A DNA stretch of 49,734 nt from Candidatus Dactylopiibacterium carminicum (GTDB lineage Bacteria > Pseudomonadota > Gammaproteobacteria > Burkholderiales > Rhodocyclaceae). The position numbers and the translations under genes were made by a program. The notes under the pieces were generated by a model that did no database searches, was not told the DNA's origin, and was given only the letters and a program-made list of their open reading frames with translations. This document shows positions 29,501 through 37,784 of the stretch, in pieces (positions within the stretch are counted from its first letter, which is position 1; each line of letters opens with the position of its first letter). The stretch lies in assembly GCF_014736495.1 (NCBI RefSeq), contig NZ_MDUX01000009.1, positions 32,001 to 81,734 of the forward strand. The letters run 5' to 3'.

Positions 29501-29612
29501 GCACCGCAATTACGCGATGGAAATCGGCGTCAATCATTATCTCGGCAAACCCTATCAGGAAGAGCAGTTGCTGGAGCTGATCACCGGCTTCATCGCGGCA
29601 CAGCGCGCCTGA
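23520..29612 (+). CDS. chpA: ChpA/PilL hybrid CheA-type histidine kinase with multiple Hpt domains
   Basis: A 2030-residue kinase of the Pil-Chp system. The N-terminal FimL/Hpt-like part has no clear HTLKG motif. Three Hpt sites follow: His713 in FHTLKGSSRM, His1105 in AHTLAGISG (Lys replaced by Ala, so possibly weak) and His1309 in LHTLKGSARM, separated by very acidic linkers. Then come a dimerisation region, the HATPase (HLLRNAVAHGIE, ADDGRGLD, GRGVGMDVV), a CheW-like domain, and a receiver with Asp1958 in LLDIEMPRMDG. It phosphorylates PilG and PilH. Length is within the range known for ChpA, with fewer intact Hpt modules than in P. aeruginosa. A terminator follows. Confidence 0.96.
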   Translation: MSQNSDFDVGPLTWVKAEIDAALASARERLLTVQENPDQREPLRFAQSFVHQASGALSVVGLDGVTQFAESIDKLLSALAAGDSPATPENLALTLRATGVLGNYINEVAAGAPNQPLRLFPVYQELASARGGDAPLPAKLFFPDLSARPQLERVAAIAPDRAAHELRVLRGRFEKGLLGWLRKPQEAKGPQDMLNAVARIEQIQSQPATRTFWWAAIAFFEGLVAQAIPADRDTQRLCRRIDAQMRRLLEGSQIIAERLVRDVLYHVGTARTETRHAQAVRQAFQLDQIIPGVDAELSDTLRQPHVLRVRETLDQSKEAWNRFSAGAAIALPQFQEQLSELVRRTEPMRLSQVTRLLETLAGTVAWLRADPLRQSDDLSMEIATSLLVVEQAVESPNADQAMLRRQVDLLCGQFDARREGQVVVELDLTPFGEVSRRAQERLFFNQLAREILTNLGQIEQTLDAFFRNPDLRETLPALAAPLKQIEGAFAVLGETRAVALVQENTARIQAFATEENLPAPEEFDTLAHQLSALGFYVDALKNGPARLEDFIEPRKQQEEEEEVPAGETLELQLQREAEETRNLAAALKDAPQDEALRQQLVSNLESLRDDAQLVADAALEQRAREALSSLKAGGSDVGELVTRDGGAVVEAPQPSAETTRLISASSEELDAELLAIFLEEAHEVLATIAEHRNLVAAGAHDFDALTTVRRGFHTLKGSSRMVGLGDFSEAARHVEMTLNRWLQLEKDATPELIALLDCGVLTFGAWVEQLEGGGSPWRDAAELIAQAQRLLSSLDGPGDDDGSGQPNPAVVLPVGDSGMLDASLTATALAPLLDNPTLETSSELDLTSTLLELDLAALPSGEQGHTEIDLSVTDFEGDVLRAFSEEFGETKAAVASADNAQRFLPPGVSVDGDFDFDLGELAEDSLPEKEGAIPSEADRDDVELTLPELVEEVPEEAAAAELDLTESQIGGVLEGLVAEREGNAEFDLTATDLAIELQREEESVDFPQSLGLPLIEDLLLDEQAPAEQSALADEARENPQDGATAGTQEVKADEITIGDQVLSRGLYDLYVAESRQLLDVLLDEHGRLAGNPLRYPSVDSIRAAHTLAGISGTARIEPAYALGKALEHALHRFADPQVAPEPVQTDLLGTVILTLDGMLGEVLLLQMPEDTPDLIEQLRALQPSLGEQIPVADLPVVTEVPIAAVPTHEEGEQPAATDSGDERAPVETPETLEIVTEVSALNVETIVLPEAPTPDNMEAAPADELDEQLLPIFFEEANELIETIAATLREMRAAPTEAEPALALARSLHTLKGSARMAGAMRLGQYVHNLEGYLEMADARGQPHGVLVDDLESGLDHVVAMIERLRHPEQVAAAESAQTPVELDAETDSRSADIPAQDVTASRPQVAPQFPLDELEAAQPAQRAPLRVRAELIDRFVNEAGEISIARTRIEGEMRVLRRSLLDLTENVIRLRNQLREVEIQAESQMQSRIAAAEAQHANFDPLEFDRFTRLQELTRMMAESVGDVTTIQQNLLRNLDAADSALHAQGRLSRDLQQALMGVRMEPFEELADRLYRIVRQTAKELGKRANLDIQGGAIEIDRGVLDKMTAPIEHLLRNAVAHGIELPEQRAGAGKPEFGQITLKLTQLSNEIALELADDGRGLDYQRILARGREAGLLGPNETPGENRLTQLIFEPGFSTAQQVSGIAGRGVGMDVVKNETLSVGGRIEVFSEAGKGSRFMVHLPLTLAVTQALLVRSGERTYAVPSNMVEQALELKEAALADIRARGFVEWKDTQYPLAYMPRLLGNPYAQPAQSRFHWVLLVRAGSQRLAVLIDELRGNQEIVVKNAGPQFVRLQGYSGATVLADGEISLILNPVALAAWQSTATAPLDGKAAELDEQPLDASQTRIPSVMVVDDSLTVRKITSRLLEREGFHVVTAKDGVDALEQLTEYKPDVMLLDIEMPRMDGFDLARNVRADARLKDVPIIMITSRMADKHRNYAMEIGVNHYLGKPYQEEQLLELITGFIAAQRA

Positions 29613-29633
29613 TACGAGGTTTCGCGACACAGC

Positions 29634-29657
29634 AAAGGCCTGCGCAAGCAGGCCTTT
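29634..29657 (+). terminator. Terminator after chpA
   Basis: A perfect 10-bp stem AAAGGCCTGC / GCAGGCCTTT (29634-29657) with a GCAA tetraloop, starting 22 bp after the chpA stop. The right arm ends in TTT and is followed by CTGCTCC, so the T-tract is short, but the hairpin is strong and separates the pil cluster from dusB. Confidence 0.8.
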
Positions 29658-29773
29658 CTGCTCCAAGGGGCAGGCTTGTCGTGGCGCAAGGATTGGCAGG
29701 CGTTGCGCAAAAAATGCGCACTTCATGGCCCCCGTCTAGTAGAATCGCGCCCTTCGCGAGAGTCGCCCGGCCC

Positions 29774-30808
29774 ATGCAGATCGCCTCAATTTCCTTGAAA
29801 AACAATCTGTTTGTCGCGCCCATGGCCGGTGTGACGGATCTGCCATACCGGCGCCTGTGCCGGGCCTTCGGCGCAGGTCTGGCTGTTTCGGAGATGATCA
29901 CGGCCAATACCCAGCTGTACGCCAGCACCAAGACCCGGCGACGCAGCGACCATCGGGGCGAACCGGGGCCGATCTCCGTGCAGATTGCCGGCGCCGATCC
30001 GCAGCAGATGGCTCAAGCCGCACGGCACAACGTTGCCAACGGGGCGCAGATCATCGATATCAACATGGGCTGTCCGGCCAAGAAGGTCTGCAATGTGGCG
30101 GCGGGCTCCGCCCTGATGCGCGACGAAGCGCTGGTGGCGCGGATTCTTGAGGCGGTGGTCGAGGCTGTGCCGGAAGTGCCGGTCACGCTCAAATGCCGTA
30201 CCGGGTGGGACCGCGAGCACCGCAACGTATTGCGCGTCGCGCATATTGCTGAGGCAGCGGGCATCCAGGCGATTGCCGTACACGGCCGTACCCGGGCAGA
30301 CCTCTACATGGGAGAGGCGGAATACGAGCATATCGCCGCCGTCAAACAGGCCGTGAAGATCCCGGTGATTGCCAATGGCGACATCGACTCACCGCGCAAG
30401 GCAGCCCGGATCCTGCAGGCTACTGGTGCCGATGGTGTGATGATCGGGCGGGCGGCACAAGGGCGGCCCTGGTTGTTTCGCGAAATTGCGCACTTTCTGG
30501 CCACTGGCGAAGAAATGCTTCCGCCGACTCTGGCCGAGGCCCTGGCAACTGCCAGAAACCATTTGCAGGAACTGCATGCTTTTTATGGTGAGTTGGCCGG
30601 CGTGCGCGTGGCGCGCAAGCATCTTGCCTGGTATGCGCGCGGGCTGGTCGGTGCGCATGCCTTTCGCCAACAGATCAATCAGATCGAGACGGCTGCCGCA
30701 CAGTTGCAGGCACTCGAACACTATTTCGCCGGATTGGGCGCACCCGATGAGCGTCTGACTCCGGCTTCCGTAAATCCACACTCCGACATGGAATCGCTCG
30801 CCGCATGA
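29774..30808 (+). CDS. dusB: tRNA-dihydrouridine synthase B
   Basis: A 344-residue FMN-dependent reductase of tRNA uridines. [30 protein letters not shown] with the catalytic cysteine, CRTGWD, AVHGRTR and IANGDI are signature segments. The ATG at 29774 is used; the frame is open to GTG 29681, but that part crosses the region just after the terminator and lacks homology. The stop overlaps the fis start as ATGA. The dusB-fis pair is conserved across gamma- and betaproteobacteria, with Fis made by coupled translation. Confidence 0.96.
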   Translation: MQIASISLKNNLFVAPMAGVTDLPYRRLCRAFGAGLAVSEMITANTQLYASTKTRRRSDHRGEPGPISVQIAGADPQQMAQAARHNVANGAQIIDINMGCPAKKVCNVAAGSALMRDEALVARILEAVVEAVPEVPVTLKCRTGWDREHRNVLRVAHIAEAAGIQAIAVHGRTRADLYMGEAEYEHIAAVKQAVKIPVIANGDIDSPRKAARILQATGADGVMIGRAAQGRPWLFREIAHFLATGEEMLPPTLAEALATARNHLQELHAFYGELAGVRVARKHLAWYARGLVGAHAFRQQINQIETAAAQLQALEHYFAGLGAPDERLTPASVNPHSDMESLAA

Positions 30809-31044
30809 AACTCAAGGAAAACGATATTGCGCTGTGCGTGACGCAGTCGCTGGAGCGCTATTTTTCCGATCTCGACGGGGAGACTCCCGCGGATCTGTAT
30901 GCCATGGTGATGCGTCAGGTGGAACGCCCGCTGCTCGAATCGGTGATGACCCGTGTGGGCGGCAACCAGACCCAGGCCGCCGAGATTCTCGGCATCACCC
31001 GCAACACCTTGCGTCGCAAGCTCACGGATCACGGTCTGCTCTGA
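30805..31044 (+). CDS. fis: DNA-binding protein Fis
   Basis: A 79-residue nucleoid protein. The C-terminal helix-turn-helix [22 protein letters not shown] is close to the Fis consensus, and the N-terminal beta-hairpin arm is short, as is usual in betaproteobacteria. The ATGA overlap with dusB decides the start. Fis bends DNA and adjusts growth-rate-dependent transcription. purH follows 41 bp later, probably in the same transcript. Confidence 0.96.
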   Translation: MKLKENDIALCVTQSLERYFSDLDGETPADLYAMVMRQVERPLLESVMTRVGGNQTQAAEILGITRNTLRRKLTDHGLL

Positions 31045-31085
31045 GCCTGCCTTCGTTCATCCACTCTTCCGTTCAGGTTCCCATC

Positions 31086-32681
31086 ATGAAAGTCACCCAG
31101 GCCCTTCTCAGTGTTTCCGACAAGCGTGGCGTCGTTGAATTCGCACGCGAACTCGCCAGGCTAGGCGTCGAGTTGTTGTCGACCGGTGGTACCGCTCGCG
31201 CGCTGCGCGACGCCGGGCTCGACGTGACCGACGTGGGTGACTACACCGGCTTTCCTGAAATGCTCGATGGCCGCGTGAAGACGCTGCATCCCAAGGTGCA
31301 CGGTGGCATCCTCGCGCGCCGGGATCTGAAAGAGCATCTGGACACGCTGGAGGCACATCACATCCCGCGCATCGATCTGGTGGTGGTGAATCTCTATCCC
31401 TTTCAGGCCACCGTGGCCAATGCGGATTGCAGCCTCGATGATGCCATCGAGAATATAGACATCGGTGGCCCGACCATGGTCCGCGCGGCAGCCAAGAACC
31501 ACGGCAACGAAGCCGGTGGCGTGGGTATCGTGACCGATCCCGAGGATTACGCCGCCGTGGTCGAAGAGCTTCAGGCGAATGCAGGCGCACTGAGCCACAA
31601 GACACGCTTCGAACTGGCGCGCAAGGCGTTCACGCATACCGCGCGGTATGACTCCGCGATCGCCAACTGGCTGACCTCGGTGGATGCAGATCAACTTTCA
31701 GGCGCTAAGGCGCCGGTGCGTGTGGAGTATCCGAGCCGCCTGCAACTGGCCTTCGACAAGGTGCAGGATCTGCGCTACGGCGAAAACCCGCATCAGACCG
31801 CCGCCTTCTATCGCGACCTGACGGCGCCTGCTGGCGGTATCGCCAGCTACGCCCAGCTGCAGGGCAAGGAACTGTCCTATAACAACATCGCCGATTCCGA
31901 TGCGGCCTGGGAGTGCGTCAAGGCTTTCGACACTTCTGCGGTGGCCTGTGTCATCGTGAAGCACGCCAATCCCTGTGGCGTGGCGCTGGGCACTACCCCG
32001 GAAGAAGCCTATCGCAAGGCTTTCTCTACCGATCCGACTTCCGCCTTCGGCGGCATCATCGCCTTCAACGCCGAGGTCGACGCGGCGACCGCACAGGCTG
32101 TTTCCGGCCAGTTCATGGAGGTCTGCATCGCGCCGTCCTACACCGCCGAGGCGCTGGAGCTGCTGGCCGCCAAGAAGAACGTGCGCGTGCTGACCTGTCC
32201 GCTGGGCCGTATCTCGCAGACCGATTACAAGCGCGTGGCCGGTGGCCTGCTGGTGCAGACCTATGACGATGCCGTGCTGACAAACGCCGATCTGAAGATC
32301 GTCACCCAGCGTGCTCCGACCCCGAAAGAACTATCCGATCTGCTGTTCGCCTGGCGCGTGGCGAAGTATGTGAAGTCCAATGCCATCGTGTATTGCCGGG
32401 ACAACATGACCGTCGGTGTCGGCGCGGGGCAGATGAGCCGCGTGGATTCCGCGCGGATCGCCAAGATCAAGGCCGAGAATGCCGGGCTGAAGATCGAAGG
32501 CTGCGTGGTGGCCTCGGACGCCTTCTTCCCGTTCCGTGATGGGCTCGACGTGCTGGCTCAGGCCGGAGCTACCGCCGTGATCCAGCCTGGCGGTTCGATG
32601 CGCGATGCCGAAGTGATCGCTGCGGCCGATGAGCAGGGCATGGCCATGGTATTCACCGGTTTCCGTCATTTCCGTCACTGA
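31086..32681 (+). CDS. purH: Bifunctional AICAR transformylase/IMP cyclohydrolase
   Basis: A 531-residue enzyme for the last two steps of IMP synthesis. The N-terminal MGS-like cyclohydrolase domain ([29 protein letters not shown]) is followed by the transformylase domain with [10 protein letters not shown] containing the catalytic Lys-His pair. The C terminus ends in GFRHFRH. The true start is ATG 31086; a frame overlapping fis runs from 30834 but reads fis out of phase. It lies in dusB-fis-purH-pagP-purD. Confidence 0.98.
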   Translation: MKVTQALLSVSDKRGVVEFARELARLGVELLSTGGTARALRDAGLDVTDVGDYTGFPEMLDGRVKTLHPKVHGGILARRDLKEHLDTLEAHHIPRIDLVVVNLYPFQATVANADCSLDDAIENIDIGGPTMVRAAAKNHGNEAGGVGIVTDPEDYAAVVEELQANAGALSHKTRFELARKAFTHTARYDSAIANWLTSVDADQLSGAKAPVRVEYPSRLQLAFDKVQDLRYGENPHQTAAFYRDLTAPAGGIASYAQLQGKELSYNNIADSDAAWECVKAFDTSAVACVIVKHANPCGVALGTTPEEAYRKAFSTDPTSAFGGIIAFNAEVDAATAQAVSGQFMEVCIAPSYTAEALELLAAKKNVRVLTCPLGRISQTDYKRVAGGLLVQTYDDAVLTNADLKIVTQRAPTPKELSDLLFAWRVAKYVKSNAIVYCRDNMTVGVGAGQMSRVDSARIAKIKAENAGLKIEGCVVASDAFFPFRDGLDVLAQAGATAVIQPGGSMRDAEVIAAADEQGMAMVFTGFRHFRH

Positions 32682-32697
32682 TGCAAGGGTTCCATCG

Positions 32698-33249
32698 ATG
32701 AAGTTTGTCGTAGTCGTGCTGCAGATGCTGTCCTGTCTGCTGCCATTGGCCGTTTCGGCCCAGACCAAGCCGTTCTATGAAGAACTCTGGGACGATACCG
32801 TGGGTCGTACGCGCGAAACCCTCGATGAGGGAGATTGGCACTTCCTGTTGTCTGCGCGTACCTATCACATGCCGTTCGCCTATTCCAAGGAGCAGCTGGA
32901 CGACCAGAACAACAATCCGCTGCCAGGCTTCGGCTTTGCACGCGGGCGCTATCTGGAGAATGGCAACTGGTCCGGCATCTATGCCTTGGGTTTCCGTGAC
33001 TCCTGGAGCAAGCCCTCCTATCTGCTTGGCTACAACTACAACTGGGTGACGCAGACAGAGTACGCGCGCTTCGGTTGGGGTGCATCGATGGGGCTGATGA
33101 CACGCAACGACTACTTCAACTATTTTCCTTTCCCTTACGTCCTGCCGACCTTCTCCGTCGGCAAAGGCCGCGTCACGCTGGAAGCTTCGTATGTCCCGGC
33201 CTTAAAGAGGGGAACGGGGAATGTGGCATTTTTCTGGCTGAGATTTTAG
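32698..33249 (+). CDS. pagP: Lipid A palmitoyltransferase PagP
   Basis: A 183-residue precursor with a Sec signal (about residues 1-21, ending VSAQ) and an eight-strand outer-membrane barrel. The catalytic set is visible: His57 in TYHMPFAY, Asp101 and Ser102 in FRDSWSK. ENGNWSGIYALGF, TRNDYFNYFPFPYVLP and the C-terminal aromatic WLRF match PagP. It transfers palmitate from phospholipid to lipid A, increasing resistance to cationic peptides. It sits between purH and purD with gaps of 16 and 13 bp, an odd place for an envelope enzyme, so its expression should follow purine-gene transcription. Confidence 0.93.
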   Translation: MKFVVVVLQMLSCLLPLAVSAQTKPFYEELWDDTVGRTRETLDEGDWHFLLSARTYHMPFAYSKEQLDDQNNNPLPGFGFARGRYLENGNWSGIYALGFRDSWSKPSYLLGYNYNWVTQTEYARFGWGASMGLMTRNDYFNYFPFPYVLPTFSVGKGRVTLEASYVPALKRGTGNVAFFWLRF

Positions 33250-33262
33250 TAAAGGTAGAAGT

Positions 33263-34531
33263 ATGAAGATTCTGGTGATTGGTTCCGGTGGACGCGAACA
33301 CGCCCTGGCCTGGAAGCTCGCGCAGTCGCCGCGCGTGCAGAAGGTCATCGTCGCGCCTGGCAATGCCGGTACGGCCACTGAGCCCGGGCTCGAGAACGAT
33401 CCGGCCAGCACCGTCGCCGAATGGATCGAGCTGGTGCGTCGTGAGGATGTTGCACTGACCGTGGTCGGCCCCGAAGCGCCGCTGGCCGCGGGGGTGGTCG
33501 ATGCTTTCCGTGCCGAAGGGCTGCCGATCTTTGGCCCGACCAGAGCCTGCGCCCAGCTCGAATCCTCCAAGGATTTCGCCAAGCAGTTCCTGGTTCGCCA
33601 CAACATTCCCACCGCGAAGTACCAGACCTTTTCGGAAGCCGACGCAGCCCACACTTACGTGGATGCCGAGGGGGCTCCCATCGTCATCAAGGCCGACGGC
33701 CTGGCCGCCGGCAAGGGCGTAGTGGTCGCCATGACGCTGGAGGAAGCGCACGCAGCCATCGACATGATGTTGGTTGGCAACAAGATGGGCGACGCGGGTG
33801 CGCGCGTGGTGATCGAGGAATTCATGCAGGGCGAGGAAGCCAGTTTCATCGTCATGGCCGATGGCCGGCATGCGCTGGCGATGGCTACCAGTCAGGATCA
33901 CAAGCGTCTTAAGGATAACGACCAGGGCCCCAACACTGGCGGCATGGGAGCCTATTCACCGGCGCCGGTGGTCACGCCGCAGGTGCATGCGCGCGTGATG
34001 CGCGAGATCATCAATCCGACGCTGGCCGGCATGGCCGCGGAGGGGCATGCCTATACCGGCTTCCTCTATGCAGGGTTGATGATCGATGAAAGCGGCGCGC
34101 CGCGCGTGGTCGAATTCAATTGCCGTTTCGGCGATCCGGAAACCCAGCCCATCATGATGCGGCTGAAGACCGACCTCGTCGAACTGGTCGAAGAGGCGCT
34201 GGCCGGCAAGCTGGATGTCGCCGAAGCCGAGTGGGACCGCCGCGTGGCACTCGGCGTCGTGCTGGCCGCGGGCGGCTATCCCGAAGAGCCTCGTAAGGGT
34301 GATGCCATCCACGGGCTGGATGCGAAGCTTGAAGACACGCATGTGTTCCACGCAGGCACTGCGCTGCGCGATGGCAAGGTGGTGGCGAGCGGTGGCCGTG
34401 TGCTGTGCGTGACGGCGCTTGGCGATTCGGTGAAGACTGCGCAGGCGCGAGCCTATGAGCTGATCGGCCAGGTCGGGTTTGAGGGCATGCAGTACCGGCG
34501 GGATATCGGATTCCGCGCGATCAAGCGCTGA
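33263..34531 (+). CDS. purD: Phosphoribosylamine-glycine ligase
   Basis: A 422-residue ATP-grasp enzyme of purine synthesis. MKILVIGSGGREHALAWKL, the KADGLAAGKGVVVA loop, DHKRLKDNDQGPNTGGMGAYSPAP and EFNCRFGDPETQ are diagnostic. AAAGG lies upstream of the ATG. It ends the purH-pagP-purD part of the block. The next genes are a restriction-modification pair 47 bp downstream. Confidence 0.98.
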   Translation: MKILVIGSGGREHALAWKLAQSPRVQKVIVAPGNAGTATEPGLENDPASTVAEWIELVRREDVALTVVGPEAPLAAGVVDAFRAEGLPIFGPTRACAQLESSKDFAKQFLVRHNIPTAKYQTFSEADAAHTYVDAEGAPIVIKADGLAAGKGVVVAMTLEEAHAAIDMMLVGNKMGDAGARVVIEEFMQGEEASFIVMADGRHALAMATSQDHKRLKDNDQGPNTGGMGAYSPAPVVTPQVHARVMREIINPTLAGMAAEGHAYTGFLYAGLMIDESGAPRVVEFNCRFGDPETQPIMMRLKTDLVELVEEALAGKLDVAEAEWDRRVALGVVLAAGGYPEEPRKGDAIHGLDAKLEDTHVFHAGTALRDGKVVASGGRVLCVTALGDSVKTAQARAYELIGQVGFEGMQYRRDIGFRAIKR

Positions 34532-34578
34532 GCGCACCGATCTTCCCGTCGCCGGTGTTGCCGAAGCGTGGAGCGGAC

Positions 34579-35265
34579 ATGAGTCTGGAGCACGAGATCC
34601 TGGACAGGCTGTGCGAATACCTGTCGCGCTCCCTGCGTGTGGGAGGCTTGAAGCTGGCTGCTGCCAGCGGCGATGGTCGGGTGGATTCACAGGCCAGCGA
34701 GCAGGAGATTTCGAAATCCCTGCTCAACTACGCACAGGCCAACGACTGGTTCAGCCAGACGCATGGCCTCTCCATCGAAATCGCCCCTGCGCGTCATTGG
34801 TACGACTTCTGTGTGCGCGGGCCGGGTTTCTTCCTGCCAGTCAATGTGAAGGTTTCCGTCTGCAAGAGTTCGGATAACCTGTCGAGCAAGGAAGGCGTCT
34901 TCTTCGCCCTCACCGGTGTCGATCCGAAGGCCGTGACCATCAATACCTGGGAGCGGTTCTGTGAACGTCTGGCCGAGTATCGTGGCCGGGACCCGCGTGC
35001 CGACTATTACTTCCTGGTGGTTCACAAGGAACGGCAGAACGAGGTGTTCTGGACCAGTCTGAAATCCATCGGCCAGCTGGATCCGAACGGCAACAATCCG
35101 CCTTTCCACTGCCATTGGGGCAAGAACCGCGAGCGCGTCAGCCGCAGCACGCAGGAGGCCGAGGGGTATATCCTCGGTGTGCTCGGCGAGACCTTCCGCC
35201 TGCGTGCCGAAGCCTGGCGCAGTTTCCGCAAGGCCTTTCATGCGCAGACCGTGGAGGATCAGTAA
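34579..35265 (+). CDS. Probable type II restriction endonuclease
   Basis: A 228-residue protein directly upstream of, and overlapping by 1 nt, a DNA adenine methyltransferase. A PD-(D/E)xK-like site can be read: Glu43 in an N-terminal helix, Asp76 in RHWYDFCV, and Asn89-x-Lys91 in FLPVNVKVS (with Asn in place of the usual acidic residue, as in several type II enzymes). The segment CKSSDNLSSKEGVFFALTG follows. I cannot assign a known specificity or family. The ATG at 34579 has GGAG close upstream. The methylase partner makes the nuclease role likely but this remains inference. Confidence 0.72.
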   Translation: MSLEHEILDRLCEYLSRSLRVGGLKLAAASGDGRVDSQASEQEISKSLLNYAQANDWFSQTHGLSIEIAPARHWYDFCVRGPGFFLPVNVKVSVCKSSDNLSSKEGVFFALTGVDPKAVTINTWERFCERLAEYRGRDPRADYYFLVVHKERQNEVFWTSLKSIGQLDPNGNNPPFHCHWGKNRERVSRSTQEAEGYILGVLGETFRLRAEAWRSFRKAFHAQTVEDQ

Positions 35266-36656
35266 TGGATCCGAGACTGCCGTTGCCACTTGCCGGACCG
35301 GAGGGAGAGAGCCCCTGGGGGCCGGTTTCAGACTGGCTGCCGCCTGACCCTGAATTCAGGCCGATCCGGCGTGGCTGGTACGACGTGGCATCCGATGGCG
35401 AGTTGCATCCCGTGCGGCTGTGGTGGTCGCTGGATTGCTGGCTGGAATCCCCGGTCGCGACCGAACCGTTTCCGCGCCAGGCGTGGTCCTGGCGAGGACT
35501 GCTGGCGTCCGCTTCGCGTCGTGCGCTGGATGCGGAGAAGATGGGGCAGGTATTCACGCCGGATGCCGTGGTAGAGCAGATGCTCGCGCTCAAGCGCAAT
35601 GAAGGCTGCACGCTGGAGCCCTCCTGCGGCGATGGTGCTTTTTCGAGCCGTCTCCGCAATTGCGTGGCCATCGAGCTGGATGAACGCGTCGCGCCGCCGG
35701 ATGCCCGACGCCAGGATTTTTTCACCTTTCCTGAAAGCGAGCAGTTCGACACCATCATCGGCAACCCGCCCTATGTGCGTTTCCAGGACATCCTGCCGGC
35801 CACACGGGCGCTGCTGCGCATGGATCTGTTCGACCGTCGCAGCAATCTGTATCTCTTCTTCATCGAGAAGTGCGTGCGCCATCTCAAGCCTGGGGGTGAG
35901 CTGATCTTCATCGTGCCGCGGGAGTTCATCAACCTGACGGCGGCGCGCAAGCTCAATGCCTGGCTGTTCGAGCAAGGCACGATCACGGACTTCATCGAGA
36001 CCGGAGACAGCAACATCTTCGGAGCCTACGTGCCCAACTGCGCCATCTTCCGTTTCGAAAAAGGGCGGTTGGAGCGGCGCATGCACGACGGGCGACGTTT
36101 CGCCTGCGTGGGCGGCCAACTGCAGTTCCTGCGTGGCGAATATTCGGTGCCGCTGGCAGATCTGTTCATGGTGCGGGTGGGGGCCGTCTCTGGCGCTGAC
36201 CCCATCTTCACGCACCCGCGCGGAAATCGGGCGTTCGTCTGCTCCAAGACTGTGGATACCGGCGAGACGCGGCGCATGTATTTCGGCGTGAAAAATGCGC
36301 ATCTGACGGCACACAAGGAACAGCTGCTGGCGCGCCGGGTGACGAAATTCGACGAATCCAACTGGTGGCAATGGGGCCGGCTGCATCATGTGTCGGACTC
36401 GCCGCGTATTTATGTGAACGCCAAGACGCGACGGGCGCAGCCCTTTTTCACGCATCAATGCACGGACTACGATGGTTCCGTGCTGGCACTGTTCCCGCGC
36501 CATCCTGCAATGGACATCGCGCGTGCCATCCAGCTGTTGAACACCGTTGTGGACTGGGCCGAGCTGGGTTTCGTCTGCGATGGCCGTTTCCTTTTCGCCC
36601 AGCGCAGCCTGCAGACCTGCATGCTGCCGGAAGTCTTCCGCGAACTGCTGCCGTGA
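35265..36656 (+). CDS. DNA N6-adenine methyltransferase (type II, Eco57I/TaqI-like)
   Basis: A 463-residue methylase. KMGQVFTPDAVVEQML is motif X; EPSCGDGAF (118-126) is the SAM-binding motif I; NPPY at 167-170 is catalytic motif IV; and LKPGGELIFIVPREFIN follows. The C-terminal half (about 250-463) should hold the target-recognition domain. The order X-I-IV-TRD places it in the gamma class of N6-adenine methylases. Its ATG sits in TAATG with the nuclease stop, giving coupled translation, with GGAG inside the nuclease gene as ribosome site. The recognition sequence cannot be predicted here. Confidence 0.9.
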   Translation: MDPRLPLPLAGPEGESPWGPVSDWLPPDPEFRPIRRGWYDVASDGELHPVRLWWSLDCWLESPVATEPFPRQAWSWRGLLASASRRALDAEKMGQVFTPDAVVEQMLALKRNEGCTLEPSCGDGAFSSRLRNCVAIELDERVAPPDARRQDFFTFPESEQFDTIIGNPPYVRFQDILPATRALLRMDLFDRRSNLYLFFIEKCVRHLKPGGELIFIVPREFINLTAARKLNAWLFEQGTITDFIETGDSNIFGAYVPNCAIFRFEKGRLERRMHDGRRFACVGGQLQFLRGEYSVPLADLFMVRVGAVSGADPIFTHPRGNRAFVCSKTVDTGETRRMYFGVKNAHLTAHKEQLLARRVTKFDESNWWQWGRLHHVSDSPRIYVNAKTRRAQPFFTHQCTDYDGSVLALFPRHPAMDIARAIQLLNTVVDWAELGFVCDGRFLFAQRSLQTCMLPEVFRELLP

Positions 36657-36720
36657 CGGAGGCCCTCCGGCGCGCGGCGGGCAATGGACCCTGACACCTG
36701 GACTGGCGCAAAATACGGCC

Positions 36721-37194
36721 ATGTCTGGAATTCATGTTCAACGTTTCGTCGTGCCGGCTTCGGCCATCGACCTCAATCGCCACGTCAACAATGTCGAGTA
36801 CCTGCGCTGGATGCAGGACGTAGCTATCGAACACTCCACGCAGATGGGCTGGCCGATGGAGCGCTATCTGCGCAATCGCTGCTCCTGGGTGATCCGCTCG
36901 CATTTCATCGAATACCTGCGTCCGGCACTGCGCGACGATGAACTCATGCTTCTCACCTGGGTGACGGAGATGGGCGAGCGCAGCTCCGTGCGCAAGTACC
37001 GATTCTGGCGCCCGCGGGACCGGCAGATTCTGGCCCGTGCCGAAACCAACTGGGTCTTCGTCGATGCACGCGTGGGTTTGCCACGCGACATCCTGCCGGA
37101 AGTCCGCGCGGATTTCCGGTTGGTGGCCGACGAGACCGAGATCGAGACGCTGCTGGCGGAGCTTCAGCCCGCCGAGAGATCGCCTGCGATATAG
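36721..37194 (+). CDS. Acyl-CoA thioesterase, hotdog fold
   Basis: A 157-residue single-hotdog protein of the YbgC/4-hydroxybenzoyl-CoA thioesterase type. IDLNRHVNNVEYLRWMQDVAIEH contains the conserved Asp/His-Asn pattern of the active-site helix region, followed by IRSHFIEYLRPALRDDELMLLTWV. The ATG at 36721 gives the usual N terminus; no good ribosome site is visible, and the preceding methylase ends 64 bp upstream. Its last 31 nt overlap the 3' end of the convergent CBS gene. Acyl substrate unknown. Confidence 0.85.
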   Translation: MSGIHVQRFVVPASAIDLNRHVNNVEYLRWMQDVAIEHSTQMGWPMERYLRNRCSWVIRSHFIEYLRPALRDDELMLLTWVTEMGERSSVRKYRFWRPRDRQILARAETNWVFVDARVGLPRDILPEVRADFRLVADETEIETLLAELQPAERSPAI

Positions 37195-37610
37195 CCTTCC
37201 AACTGGCGGATGGTTTGCTGCTGGGCGTCAATCACGGCCTTCACCGCATCGCCGATGGTGACGATCCCGATCAGCTGGCCGCGTTCGACCACCGGCAGAT
37301 GGCGGATACGATTGCCGGTCATGATCTCCATCACGTCATCCACGGTTTGCGAGGGCGAGATGGTCAGCAGGTTCTGCGTCATCAGCTCGCCCACGTGGGT
37401 CGCTTTGGATGCCCGGCCTTTCAGCACCAGCTTTCGAGCGTAGTCGCGCTCGGTGAAGATGCCGACCATGCGGTCAGCTTCCAGCACCAGGACGGCGCTG
37501 ACGTCCTTGGCAGCCATCAGCTCCAGCGCTTCATACACGCTGGTGTCAGGGCTGACCGAGATGACGGACGGAGTTCTCTTGCCTTCGAGGATCTGGCGAA
37601 CGCTGGTCAT
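37164..37610 (-). CDS. CBS-domain protein
   Basis: A 148-residue protein made of two CBS motifs (about residues 12-68 and 78-132), which together form one Bateman module binding adenosine nucleotides. MTSVRQILEGKRTPSVISVSPDTSVYEALELM and VVERGQLIGIVTIGDAVKAVI are typical of the stand-alone inosine-5-monophosphate-dehydrogenase-related CBS family. The ATG at 37610 has AGAGA upstream; the frame to 37649 is leader. Probably a nucleotide-responsive regulator of an unknown partner. Confidence 0.9.
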   Translation of the reverse strand: MTSVRQILEGKRTPSVISVSPDTSVYEALELMAAKDVSAVLVLEADRMVGIFTERDYARKLVLKGRASKATHVGELMTQNLLTISPSQTVDDVMEIMTGNRIRHLPVVERGQLIGIVTIGDAVKAVIDAQQQTIRQLEGYIAGDLSAG

Positions 37611-37784
37611 TGCTGGTCTCTCTCTGGGTGGGGTGGGTAAGATAAGCATATGCCATTCTTTTGAGAAATTTCCTGTCAGCCGTGATATTGATCACGTACG
37701 CTTCTGTTCGGCTTGGTGCACCATAAGCTCGTGTACAAGTCACGCCACGTATCGCGGGTGTGGCGCGTGAGGGAAGGCCAGACC

